Shown here piece by piece: positions 13,642-20,754 of a DNA stretch of 20,911 bases. The notes below the pieces were generated by a model that saw only the letters and a program-made list of their open reading frames with translations, was not told the DNA's origin and searched no databases. How positions within the stretch are numbered: position 1 is the stretch's first letter; every line of letters starts with the position of its first letter. The DNA is from Chloroflexota bacterium (GTDB lineage: Bacteria; Chloroflexota; Anaerolineae; Anaerolineales; DRMV01). Both the position numbers and the translations under genes were made by a program. The stretch spans positions 1 through 20,911 of the forward strand of contig JAADFA010000002.1 in NCBI GenBank assembly GCA_013153135.1, read 5' to 3'.

Positions 13642-15850
13642 CCCGTCTATCTTCGCGCGTCCTTTCATCTGGGCTATAGAGCGCATTGCCGCGTGGTTCG
13701 GGCAGTGGTTGCCCGAAGACCCCGAGGAGCGGTTTTACGTCAAGTTGTGGATTGTACGAGTTATCGCGGTGGCGGATATTATTCTAGGCATTTACTACTT
13801 TATCTACCGGTACACGAACTCCATCAATTATGAAGCCCTTTGGTTCGCGCTGCCGCTGCTGATGGCGGAGACGTATTCCTTTATAGGAACGCTGTTATTT
13901 ATTCACACGATTTGGCGCATGGTCTATCGCAAGGCGCCGCCGCCGCTCGAAGGCCGCACGGTTGACGTTTTCATCACGACGTATCAAGAGCCGCTGGAAG
14001 TGCTCCGGCCCACGGTTGAGGCCGCGTTACGCATTCGCTACCCTCATAAAACGTACGTGTTGGATGATGGTAACCGGCCCGAGGTTCGGGCGATGTGCGA
14101 AGAGCTGGGCGCGATCTATCTCACCCGCGGCCCAGAATGGGAGGGCCGGCCTCGACACGCGAAGGCAGGGAATGTCAACAACGCGTTGATGCGCACCTCT
14201 GGCGAGTTCATTTTGATGCTTGACGCGGATCAAATCCCCACACCCCAAATCCTCGACCGGGTGCTGGGTTATTTCCGCGATCCTAAGGTTGCCTTCGTCC
14301 AAACACCGCAATACTTTTACAACGTGCCCCCCGAGGATCCTTTTGCCAGCCAGGCGCCTCTGTTCTACGGGCCCATCCAGCAGGGCAAGGATGGTTGGAA
14401 CGCGGCCTTCTTCTGTGGCACTAACGCGGTTTTGCGCCGCGAAGCGCTAATGCAGCTGGGCGTTATCCGTTATGTGCAAGACATGGAGCAGCGTGTCCTA
14501 AGGGCTTTGTCCAAGCTGCCGTTGGAGGTTGAAACGGGGCGGGTGCGCATCCCCCGGCGATATCGGCGTTTCGCGCGGCGCATTTCACAGGCCGCGAAAC
14601 AGGCCGCGGCAGATTTGCGCGCACGGCGGCCCTTAGAAGAGGTACTGCGCGATTTCAACCAGGTCGTCCAAGAAATTCAACGAGAGATCGTGCTCGAGGA
14701 CCTCAAGGCCATCGCGCGTGATTTGGCCGAGCTCGAAGCCCTGGAAGCCCAACGCCGCGGGGAACCGCCGCCGCAAGAGGGTCAGGTCTGGGCCTATAGC
14801 CCTGAAGAGGCGGAAGCTTTGCTGCGGGCTATGGCCCCGGCTCACTCCGCTGCCCAGCGGGTGATGGCCTTGGAGGTGGTGCGCGATACCCGCCAAGCCA
14901 TTGAGCAAGGTCTGAACGTGCTTGCCAATGAGTTGGTGGGTTTGGTCGCACCGCCGCCTGAGGTGTTGGGGTTGGATGAGGAGACGCTGCAAGCTTTGCA
15001 ACTGGAGACCAACGAGGCGTTAGACCTCTTCCCCATCGACGTGCTTACCGTGACGGAGGATATGGCCACCGCACTGCAGCTGCACGCCTTGGGTTGGAAG
15101 TCCGTGTTCCACCCCGAGATCTTGGCCTATGGCCTCGCACCCGAGGATTTGGGCAGTGCGCTGCAACAGCGCTTCCGATGGGCAGTGGGCACCATCCAGG
15201 TCTTCTTGCATCACAACCCTCTGACCAAACCTGGTCTGACGTGGGGTCAGCGGTTGCAGTATTTTATGACCATTTACAGCTACTTCTCCGGTTTCGCCAG
15301 TCTGGTTTACCTGTTATCGCCCGTGATTTATCTCCTCTTTGAGATTGCGCCCGTTGTGTCTTTCGCGGGCGAGTTCTTATGGCGGATCGGCCCTTATCTG
15401 GCCGTGAACCAGCTCATGTTCTTGACCGTCGGCTGGGGGCTCAACACGTGGCGCGGCGAGCAGTATAGTCTGGCTTTGTTCCCGATTTGGATTCGAGCAG
15501 TCATTACCGCGTTTAGTGGGCAACGGGTACGGTTCCAGGTGACGCCTAAGAGCCGACGCGAGGGAGTTTATATAACTCTGGTGTGGCCCCAGCTGGCCAT
15601 TATCGTGCTTTTGATTTTGAGCTTGCTCTATGCCATATTTGGCTTGTTCGTGGGTTGGCGCAATGATTGGACGGGCGTAACTATCAATGCGTTCTGGGCT
15701 GTTTACGACCTTATTATGCTGCAAATCATTGTGCGCGCGTCGGTGTGGCGCCCCAAGACAGAGCCGCCTACGCCGCAGGAGATGTTACAGCGCATCCTGC
15801 GAGGCGATGTGCCCACGTTTGCCTCTGCACCGGCCAGCAGTGGGGATTGA
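13625..15850 (+). CDS. bcsA: BcsA-like GT2 polysaccharide synthase with a large insert and no PilZ domain
   Basis: Processive membrane glycosyltransferase, 741 residues, by homology polymerising a UDP-sugar and exporting the chain through its own membrane channel with BcsB. Two N-terminal membrane helices (about 41-62 and 71-98) precede the GT-A domain. Catalytic motifs in order: DDG 147-149, DAD 200-202, FCGTN 263-267, TED 477-479, and Q515-R518-W519 (QxxRW). Membrane helices follow at about 545-575, 585-605, 650-677 and 685-705, and the gating-loop motif FQVTPK is at 637-642. Between VLRREAL (269-275) and TVTED lie about 190 extra residues, basic and helix-rich; usual BcsA proteins have about a dozen there. 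After the last helix only about 35 residues remain, so the PilZ c-di-GMP domain of classical BcsA is absent. The start overlaps the PAP2 gene by 17 bases. Cellulose is the default guess; another beta-glucan is possible. Confidence 0.88.
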   Translation: MRFRINPSIFARPFIWAIERIAAWFGQWLPEDPEERFYVKLWIVRVIAVADIILGIYYFIYRYTNSINYEALWFALPLLMAETYSFIGTLLFIHTIWRMVYRKAPPPLEGRTVDVFITTYQEPLEVLRPTVEAALRIRYPHKTYVLDDGNRPEVRAMCEELGAIYLTRGPEWEGRPRHAKAGNVNNALMRTSGEFILMLDADQIPTPQILDRVLGYFRDPKVAFVQTPQYFYNVPPEDPFASQAPLFYGPIQQGKDGWNAAFFCGTNAVLRREALMQLGVIRYVQDMEQRVLRALSKLPLEVETGRVRIPRRYRRFARRISQAAKQAAADLRARRPLEEVLRDFNQVVQEIQREIVLEDLKAIARDLAELEALEAQRRGEPPPQEGQVWAYSPEEAEALLRAMAPAHSAAQRVMALEVVRDTRQAIEQGLNVLANELVGLVAPPPEVLGLDEETLQALQLETNEALDLFPIDVLTVTEDMATALQLHALGWKSVFHPEILAYGLAPEDLGSALQQRFRWAVGTIQVFLHHNPLTKPGLTWGQRLQYFMTIYSYFSGFASLVYLLSPVIYLLFEIAPVVSFAGEFLWRIGPYLAVNQLMFLTVGWGLNTWRGEQYSLALFPIWIRAVITAFSGQRVRFQVTPKSRREGVYITLVWPQLAIIVLLILSLLYAIFGLFVGWRNDWTGVTINAFWAVYDLIMLQIIVRASVWRPKTEPPTPQEMLQRILRGDVPTFASAPASSGD

Positions 15851-15894
15851 TGGCGTCGCGCGCTCCAACAACGGCGCGTGGGGGATCGGAACGG

Positions 15895-15930
15895 GGGTGG
15901 ATGGCACTACGCCATCCACCCATTTGTTTT
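15895..15930 (+). terminator. intrinsic terminator after the bcsA-like gene
   Basis: An 11-base perfect stem, GGGTGGATGGC (15895-15905) with GCCATCCACCC (15911-15921), has a five-base loop ACTAC and is followed by ATTTGTTTT at 15922-15930. It sits in the convergent gap between the bcsA-like gene and dnaX and ends the rightward cluster. In the leftward direction no T-run follows, so it should act mainly on + strand transcripts. Confidence 0.85.
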
Positions 15931-15954
15931 GGGAGCGGTAGAGGCCTCACACAT

Positions 15955-17628
15955 TTAAGTCGCGGTGATATCGGGACCTAGGGAGCGGATTTGACCACCC
16001 ATCTCGCGTAGCGCGCGTAAGATGGGATGGTCTGCTTCGGGCGTGTCAGGCGCGACCTCAATGCGCCAACGCAGATCTGGCCCGAAGACTCGCTTTAGGG
16101 CCTGGTCGAGCAAGGTGCGGCTTTCTGGATCTTCGAAGCGCCGCGCGAGGATACGATGGGGGATGTGCAGTATTAGGGTTCCCTCGCGCACGGTATACGG
16201 CTGCAGGCGTTGGACAAGGGCTGGTATATTCGCATATTCCGCCCGGCCTTGGGCGAGCGCTTGCACGCTCTCGAGCACCTGGGGCCAGCGTTGACGCACC
16301 TCTTCAATGCGCAGGGCGACGCGCGAAGAGGGAGCATCTAGCTCGGTTCGTGGAGGCACGGAGGGAGGCGAGGCTTTGGGGGGACGTGGTGAGGTTGGGG
16401 TCGTTCCACCCTGCGGTGGGACCGCTGGCGATGTTGGCTTCGTGGCGGCGTTCGAGCTCGTAGGTTGGGGGCTTGTTGCGTTGGGAGCCGGCGCGGTGGG
16501 TGGGGGGGCGACGTGGGAACGGGGCGGGGGCGCTGTAGGCGCGTCGTTTGGGCCCTCGAGCAGGGCCTCGGCCAACGCGATTTCCAGCGCGAGTTCGGGC
16601 TCGGTAGTGCGAGTTTCGGCCAGCGCGCGCTGGAAAAGGCGAATCCAGCGGACGAGGCGGTCTTGAGGCACAGCCGTGAGTCGTGTGCGCCAACGTTCCC
16701 GTTGTTCGTACGTGAGCTCTTCGGCCGCGTCGGGCCCCGCGGCCTGGAGGCGAAGCATCTGCCGCAGCCACGCAACCAAGCGGCGCGCGATCTGACGAGG
16801 GTCCACGCCTTGATCTAAAAGGGTTTGATTATGCTGTAGCACAGCAGCCATATCGCCGTTAATAAGCGCGGTCAGAAGAGCCTCGAGCGCGTCTTCGGGC
16901 ACGGTGCCAAGCAAGCGATGAACGAGGGCCAGGGTGACCGGTTCGCCTGCGGATGCCAGCTGATCGAGCAGCGAGAGCGCGTCTCGCAGGCTCCCGCCCG
17001 CTTGCCGCGCGATGTAGCGCAGCGCGTCGTCGTCCACTTCGATGCCCTCTGTGTCTGCAACGCGGCGCAAGTACGCGACGACGTCTGGCACAGGCAAGGG
17101 CCGGAAGGGATAGAACTGGCACCGCGAGCGCACCGTCGCGGGGATCTTGTGGGGCTCGGTCGTCGCGAGAATGAAAATCGCGTGTTCTGGTGGTTCTTCC
17201 AGGGTTTTGAGCAGGGCGTTGAAGGCTGCTGTGGAGAGCATGTGCACCTCGTCGATGATGTACACTTTGTAACGACCTTCAACGGGGCTGTAGTGGATTT
17301 TATCGCGCAAGGCGCGCACATCGTCGACGCTCGTGTGCGAGGCCGCGTCGATTTCAATGAGGTCAACAAACCGTCCTTCATTGATGGCCTGGCACACGTG
17401 GCACTGGTCGCAGGGGCGTTGCTCGGGGTCGGGATGCAGGCAATTGAGCGCTTTGGCCATGAGCCGCGCGGTGGTGGTTTTTCCTGTACCTCGCGGGCCT
17501 GCGAACAGGTATGCGTGGGCGATACGCCCTGTGCGCACCGCGTGGCGCAAGGTCCGTACCACGGCCTCTTGGCCGACCATATCCTCCCATCGCCGGGGGC
17601 GCCACCGGCGGTATAGGGCCTGGCCCAT
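15955..17628 (-). CDS. dnaX: DNA polymerase III subunit gamma/tau
   Basis: Clamp-loader ATPase of the replicative polymerase. From ATG 17628 it has 557 residues: Walker A GPRGTGKT 44-51, a zinc site formed by C63, C73, C76 and C79, Walker B IIDEVHM 124-130, ATTEPHKIPATVRSRC 155-170 with the sensor-1 and arginine-finger region, and GGSLRDALS 211-219 as sensor 2. A collar domain follows to about 358. A Pro/Ser/Thr-rich linker runs from about 360 to 432, and a C-terminal tau-type domain completes the protein. GGGAGGA lies four bases before ATG 17628; a TTG twelve bases upstream overlaps this ribosome site and is rejected. I see no clear slippery sequence for a programmed frameshift that would give a separate gamma form. 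It is the only core housekeeping gene in the window. Confidence 0.96.
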   Translation of the reverse strand: MGQALYRRWRPRRWEDMVGQEAVVRTLRHAVRTGRIAHAYLFAGPRGTGKTTTARLMAKALNCLHPDPEQRPCDQCHVCQAINEGRFVDLIEIDAASHTSVDDVRALRDKIHYSPVEGRYKVYIIDEVHMLSTAAFNALLKTLEEPPEHAIFILATTEPHKIPATVRSRCQFYPFRPLPVPDVVAYLRRVADTEGIEVDDDALRYIARQAGGSLRDALSLLDQLASAGEPVTLALVHRLLGTVPEDALEALLTALINGDMAAVLQHNQTLLDQGVDPRQIARRLVAWLRQMLRLQAAGPDAAEELTYEQRERWRTRLTAVPQDRLVRWIRLFQRALAETRTTEPELALEIALAEALLEGPNDAPTAPPPRSHVAPPPTAPAPNATSPQPTSSNAATKPTSPAVPPQGGTTPTSPRPPKASPPSVPPRTELDAPSSRVALRIEEVRQRWPQVLESVQALAQGRAEYANIPALVQRLQPYTVREGTLILHIPHRILARRFEDPESRTLLDQALKRVFGPDLRWRIEVAPDTPEADHPILRALREMGGQIRSLGPDITAT

Positions 17629-17656
17629 GCTTCCTCCCAAAGACAGGTTTCAACTC

Positions 17657-17665
17657 ATTGTAACA
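17657..17665 (-). promoter_or_regulatory. extended -10 promoter candidate for dnaX
   Basis: Reading the - strand, TGTTACAAT fits the extended -10 consensus TGnTAnAAT and lies about 29 bases upstream of the dnaX ATG, in the 44-base gap behind the endonuclease stop. No good -35 is at the right distance (TTGACC is 21 bases away). It would let dnaX be transcribed independently of the restriction-modification genes upstream. Confidence 0.4.
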
Positions 17666-17672
17666 TTGGCCT

Positions 17673-18530
17673 TCATGTCGCGAGGTCAAAGGGCAAATCA
17701 CTGATATCACGCAAACGTTGACCTTGGATCATGGTGTTTAGTAGGTCAAGGCTTGTAGTGTCTTGTAATTTGACAAGAGTTTGCTGAATCTCGGGCAAAG
17801 CAATGTGATATACCATATCTAAGTCGCCTGTTCCTAGAGCGAGCGACGCAATGCGACTTGGCAAGGGCTCGGCGGTTACAACCACAATGTGTGGTGTATG
17901 TCCTTTCCGATTACGGATAAGGTTGAGCCCTTCAGTGCGAACGTTTTGTGATCGGTCACTTCGGATGGTCCATTTGCATGAGACGCTTGCATGGAGGATC
18001 GGTGTTGTGTTGTTGACCGCCCGCAGGGGTGTGTAACGTGCGATCTCGCGACCTTGAATCAAGGGATGATAGCGATTAATCTCATCATCAGGAATAGGTT
18101 CACGGCCAATAAGGATATCAGGTGTAATTAAGTAATCGCCCAGAGCGGCGTGTAAGGAGGGATGTTGCCGCAAAGTTTTGCCAAGTTCAGCCAAATGTTG
18201 ATATTGCACAAAATCCTCAATTCTGTGTTCTAGGGAAAAGAACCAACGCCCTGGTCGAAGATGATGTAACATTTGAAAAGCTTGTTGAATATACTCACGC
18301 GTGGCGAACTCAAAGGCTTTCCCAACTCGTTGAGGAGGCAGGTTTCTTGTATTTGCCGAACAGAGCCCTGCCTGCCTGAGTGGTTCCCATATGCCCTGCG
18401 CGATAGCAATACTGAGTCGATGACTTTTATCGGCGTTATTCGGGCGACCTTGCTCATCAAAACGTACTACATACTTACATAAAGCCCTGTGATATTGCAA
18501 ACGTAGCTCTTGCCAGCGTATCATGTCCAT
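17673..18530 (-). CDS. type II restriction endonuclease, NgoMIV/Cfr10I-like family
   Basis: Restriction enzyme of the tetrameric group that cuts CCGG-core sites (NgoMIV, Cfr10I, SgrAI), recognised by its active-site arrangement. TPDILIG supplies PD; 47 residues later comes the lysine of SCKWTIRSDRSQN, and 14 residues after that a glutamate (RTE), matching the PDX46-55KX13E pattern of this group. NLIRNRKGHTPHIVVVTAEP and LPSRIASLALGTGDLDMVYH follow and resemble NgoMIV. With ATG 18530 it has 285 residues, normal for the family; ATG 18524 gives a better distance to GGGAGG and is equally possible. A reading from 18599 overlaps the methyltransferase and is not favoured. It lies 13 bases behind the methyltransferase stop. 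Base composition is AT-richer than surrounding housekeeping genes, suggesting horizontal gain. The exact site is not deducible; GCCGGC (the NgoMIV site) is one candidate. Confidence 0.82.
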   Translation of the reverse strand: MDMIRWQELRLQYHRALCKYVVRFDEQGRPNNADKSHRLSIAIAQGIWEPLRQAGLCSANTRNLPPQRVGKAFEFATREYIQQAFQMLHHLRPGRWFFSLEHRIEDFVQYQHLAELGKTLRQHPSLHAALGDYLITPDILIGREPIPDDEINRYHPLIQGREIARYTPLRAVNNTTPILHASVSCKWTIRSDRSQNVRTEGLNLIRNRKGHTPHIVVVTAEPLPSRIASLALGTGDLDMVYHIALPEIQQTLVKLQDTTSLDLLNTMIQGQRLRDISDLPFDLAT

Positions 18531-18543
18531 CTTCCTCCCACAC

Positions 18544-19884
18544 CTAAGAAAGAGGACGATGAAATCCAAGAACATACTCAACGTGCATTCGGCGTTCAAT
18601 GGATGAGGTGATTCTCCCGTGCCGCGTCGGCATCATACGCCGATCTCGGTCAAGCATACGCTTTCCTGTGCCAATGTGTTGTAGCCCTGCATCTTCACCA
18701 AGAACCGCTAGTACCTCGGGGGTTCGGGTGGACCGCCCGCGCATGGTGCTATCTCCCACAACGATAATAGCAAATCCTCCTGGACGTATTACACGTGCAA
18801 TTTCTTGAAAGACATTCCTCATCTCTGTAAAATAACGACGAAGAGAGCTCGCTTTTTTGGTGTCAATCGCAGCAATATCCTCAATAACTTCCTCAGCTTT
18901 ATTGGGGAGCCGGGATCCCCGTTGACCTTGTATAGCCTCGCCTCCAATATATCCGCGGCGTCGGTTGCGTAATTGATGTACAGAGTAACCCCACCAGACT
19001 AGGGTAAATTTGTGGGCACGCATGTAGTCAATCGCGTTTGCGGCGTAAGGTGGCGATGTGACAACCAAATCTATACTGCTACTCTTCCACGGCATTCGTT
19101 GGGCATCCGCTTCAATAATTCTGCTGGTCACGTGGCTAGCCTCTTGACGCGAGCGCAACATTCGTTCGGCACGTTGAGCCTTTTGCGCGAAAAGGTCAAA
19201 CACGGGCTTGGGCGGTCGTTCAACTCGGTGGGGCCGGGTGTGCGAGAGATCGCGAGCTTGGGCTACGCTGCCCGACTTTGCTATAATAAGACTCGAAAAT
19301 ATAACACGTGCAAAGCGCCGCAATTTTAGTTCTGTGATTTGCTCGATAGCTAATGTGAGCGCAAGAAGGGCGCGTTGGGTTTCTGGTAGAAACCAGTAGT
19401 TTAAAAATCGCTGTGTTTCCGCGTCAAATCGCTTTTGATGAATACGACGCAAGGCTTGTTCGCGACGCATCCAGTCCTGTCCTTGCGCGATAAGGGTTGG
19501 CCAGGTGCGCGCCCATTGAGCGGCCGTTGGAGGCTGGCTTTTCGCTGCCACCAGCGTCAGGGCCAAGGGATCGATGTCATTTCCTAAGGCCTGCCGATGC
19601 AAGTGTTGGGCCTCGAGCAAAGTAGTGCCCGAACCCATCATGGGGTCGAGGATGGTCTGACCCGGTTCGGTGAGATGTTGGATAAAAAGCCGCGGCAGTT
19701 GAGGTGGGAATTTAGCCGGAAAGGGGTGAAGGCGATGTAAGGGATCGGGCACAGTGTGACCGTGAAAATTCAGATCACGTGTCAATAGCCGACGTAACCG
19801 TTCAACCCGATCTGGCAATGTCAAAATATCTGGATGAACCAGATTGGCATCTTCCGGTGTGAAATGAGGCAAGGGTAGTTGCAT
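18544..19884 (-). CDS. SPPY-class DNA methyltransferase (probable N4-cytosine) of the restriction-modification pair
   Basis: S-adenosylmethionine-dependent DNA methyltransferase that should protect host sites from the adjacent endonuclease. In 446 residues it shows HPFPAKFPPQL at 53-63, SAM motif I DPMMGSGTT at 80-88, then catalytic motif IV TSPPY at 276-280, followed by NAIDYMRAHKFTLVWWG and RVIRPGGFAIIVVGDS. Serine before PPY is typical of N4-cytosine enzymes, though some N6-adenine enzymes share it. The 187-residue stretch between motifs I and IV is long and may hold target recognition. ATG 19884 is chosen: it lies five bases after the stop of the preceding gene with AGGGGTGA as ribosome site; an ATG at 19911 overlaps that gene. 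The C-terminal half and the endonuclease share AT-richer composition, whereas the N-terminal half looks more like the host. Confidence 0.88.
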   Translation of the reverse strand: MQLPLPHFTPEDANLVHPDILTLPDRVERLRRLLTRDLNFHGHTVPDPLHRLHPFPAKFPPQLPRLFIQHLTEPGQTILDPMMGSGTTLLEAQHLHRQALGNDIDPLALTLVAAKSQPPTAAQWARTWPTLIAQGQDWMRREQALRRIHQKRFDAETQRFLNYWFLPETQRALLALTLAIEQITELKLRRFARVIFSSLIIAKSGSVAQARDLSHTRPHRVERPPKPVFDLFAQKAQRAERMLRSRQEASHVTSRIIEADAQRMPWKSSSIDLVVTSPPYAANAIDYMRAHKFTLVWWGYSVHQLRNRRRGYIGGEAIQGQRGSRLPNKAEEVIEDIAAIDTKKASSLRRYFTEMRNVFQEIARVIRPGGFAIIVVGDSTMRGRSTRTPEVLAVLGEDAGLQHIGTGKRMLDRDRRMMPTRHGRITSSIERRMHVEYVLGFHRPLS

Positions 19885-19889
19885 ACTCG

Positions 19890-20306
19890 TCACCCCTGAG
19901 CACGCGCCCATTCTTCTTGCCAGTGGAGCAGGGCGAGGGGTGGGCTGCCGAAGGGACGGCTTAGATTGTAGTCGCGGATGTGGCGATTGATCTCGTTCAA
20001 TTGGCTGCGCAAGCGTTCGCGAGCCGCCGTTGCATCGGCCGCGTTTGTGGCTTCGAACGCGGCCACTCGATGGAGGTGCGCTCGCCAGGCCGCGATGGCT
20101 TTTTCAATCTGCTGGCGACGCCAAATCCAAGTTGGGGTAAAGTTATTAATCTCAAGCAAATGAAACGCGGCCCACCACGCGCGGGGCAAATGGGGGTTCT
20201 CAGGTTCTAAACGAACCCGCCGGCCATGATAAGGTGAACGGGTGAAGGCCCCGCGTTGTTGCGCTTGTCGAATGCGTTCCTCGGCTACCTGCTCGACCCA
20301 ATCCAT
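19890..20306 (-). CDS. DUF1992 / DnaJC28-like conserved protein
   Basis: 138-residue protein of the DUF1992 family, related to the conserved domain of human DNAJC28 but lacking a J domain. The N-terminal half has the family pattern: VEQVAEERIRQAQQRGAF, then a degenerate GKG-type turn (SPYHGRRVRLE), then FHLLEINNFTPTWIWRRQQIEKAI, where relatives read L-K-x-A-G-F-x-P-x-W. A helical C-terminal half ends with LRSQLNEINRHIRDYNLSRP. The biochemical role of bacterial members is unknown. ATG 20306 follows AAAGGGG at a normal distance. Its stop lies five bases before the methyltransferase start, so the two are probably cotranscribed, although a functional link with restriction-modification is not expected from the family; the pair may have inserted behind a host gene. 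Confidence 0.82.
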   Translation of the reverse strand: MDWVEQVAEERIRQAQQRGAFTRSPYHGRRVRLEPENPHLPRAWWAAFHLLEINNFTPTWIWRRQQIEKAIAAWRAHLHRVAAFEATNAADATAARERLRSQLNEINRHIRDYNLSRPFGSPPLALLHWQEEWARAQG

Positions 20307-20336
20307 CGTGCCAACCCCTTTGGTGGACTATGCGTT

Positions 20337-20345
20337 ATTGTACCA
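20337..20345 (-). promoter_or_regulatory. extended -10 promoter candidate for the DUF1992-methyltransferase operon
   Basis: On the - strand TGGTACAAT matches TGnTAnAAT and lies about 31 bases before the DUF1992 ATG at 20306. It is nearly identical to the dnaX candidate (TGTTACAAT) and likewise lacks a clear -35. The agreement between two independent leftward genes raises confidence in both. Confidence 0.42.
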
Positions 20346-20433
20346 AGCGCGGGCGGCGAAACCCACTCACAATCCTCGCCATCGGCCATGCGTTCTCGCG
20401 CGCTGGGCTGAATAATTCGCGCGCAGTTTTATG

Positions 20434-20460
20434 CTAGCCGCGGACTTCCAGCCCGCGGCG
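20434..20460. repeat. GC-rich palindromic repeat, copy 1
   Basis: A 27-base unit beginning CTAGCCGCGG and ending CAGCCCGCGGCG, able to fold as CCGCGGACT with AGCCCGCGG around TCC (one mismatch). It is 26/27 identical to the copy at 20631-20657. Both copies are preceded by a similar GCGCGCA-TTAT stretch, so the real unit may be about 50 bases. It resembles REP-type extragenic palindromes. Confidence 0.65.
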
Positions 20461-20491
20461 GAGCGGCACGCGGACGCGCTTATGGCCCCGT

Positions 20492-20563
20492 CCCGCGGGC
20501 GGCTGAACCCACGTTTGGCCCGCGGGCGACGGAGCCCGTCACGGCCCGCGGGCGGCTGAACCC
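20492..20563. repeat. three short tandem units with palindromic CCCGCGGG core
   Basis: CCCGCGGGCGGCTGAACCC occurs exactly at 20492-20510 and 20545-20563; a 16/19 variant ending CGACGGAGCCC lies between them at 20519-20537. The period is 26-27 bases, with 7-8 bases between units. The spacing is far too short for CRISPR spacers. Together with the flanking 27-base palindromes it fills the gene-free stretch 20400-20660. Confidence 0.6.
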
Positions 20564-20630
20564 GCCCGCTAGAAATTCCCCACCGCACGCCCGCGCTAGA
20601 CCAGCCAGCCCGCGCGCAATCTTATATCAA

Positions 20631-20657
20631 CTAGCCGCGGGCTTCCAGCCCGCGGCG
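20631..20657. repeat. GC-rich palindromic repeat, copy 2
   Basis: Second copy of the 27-base unit, with a perfect nine-base stem (CCGCGGGCT / AGCCCGCGG around TCC). The rest of the gene-free interval 20307-20754 contains, besides the repeats and the promoter candidate at 20337, only a hairpin at 20692-20711; I see no coding sequence in it. Confidence 0.65.
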
Positions 20658-20691
20658 CTGGACTTTGGCTTTTTCGGGGAAACAACGAAGG

Positions 20692-20711
20692 CCTCCTGGA
20701 GGGCCAGGAGG
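20692..20711 (-). terminator. hairpin downstream of the leftward edge gene
   Basis: CCTCCTGG (20692-20699) pairs perfectly with CCAGGAGG (20704-20711) across a four-base loop. It lies 44 bases past the stop of the partial leftward reading frame at the window edge. On the - strand CCTTCGTTGTTT follows, a weak T-rich tract, so termination is possible but not strong. Confidence 0.4.
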
Positions 20712-20754
20712 GCAAAAAGGGGGCTCAAAGACGGGCATGTCGGGGGTGCGGAGC

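Noticed and set aside
16304..16800. Programmed frameshift site in dnaX
   Set aside because: No A-run or U-run heptamer resembling the E. coli or Thermus slippery sites was seen in the coding strand near the collar-linker junction.
785..20225. Avoidance of GCCGGC, the NgoMIV target, in this window
   Set aside because: Several copies are present by eye (near 785, 4677, 10834, 13105, 14145, 16487 and 20219), so no avoidance is visible; with a cognate methyltransferase none is required.
20492..20563. Possible CRISPR array from regularly spaced repeats
   Set aside because: Units are 19 bases with only 7-8 bases between them, three copies, one diverged, and no cas genes are nearby; it is a short palindromic repeat cluster.
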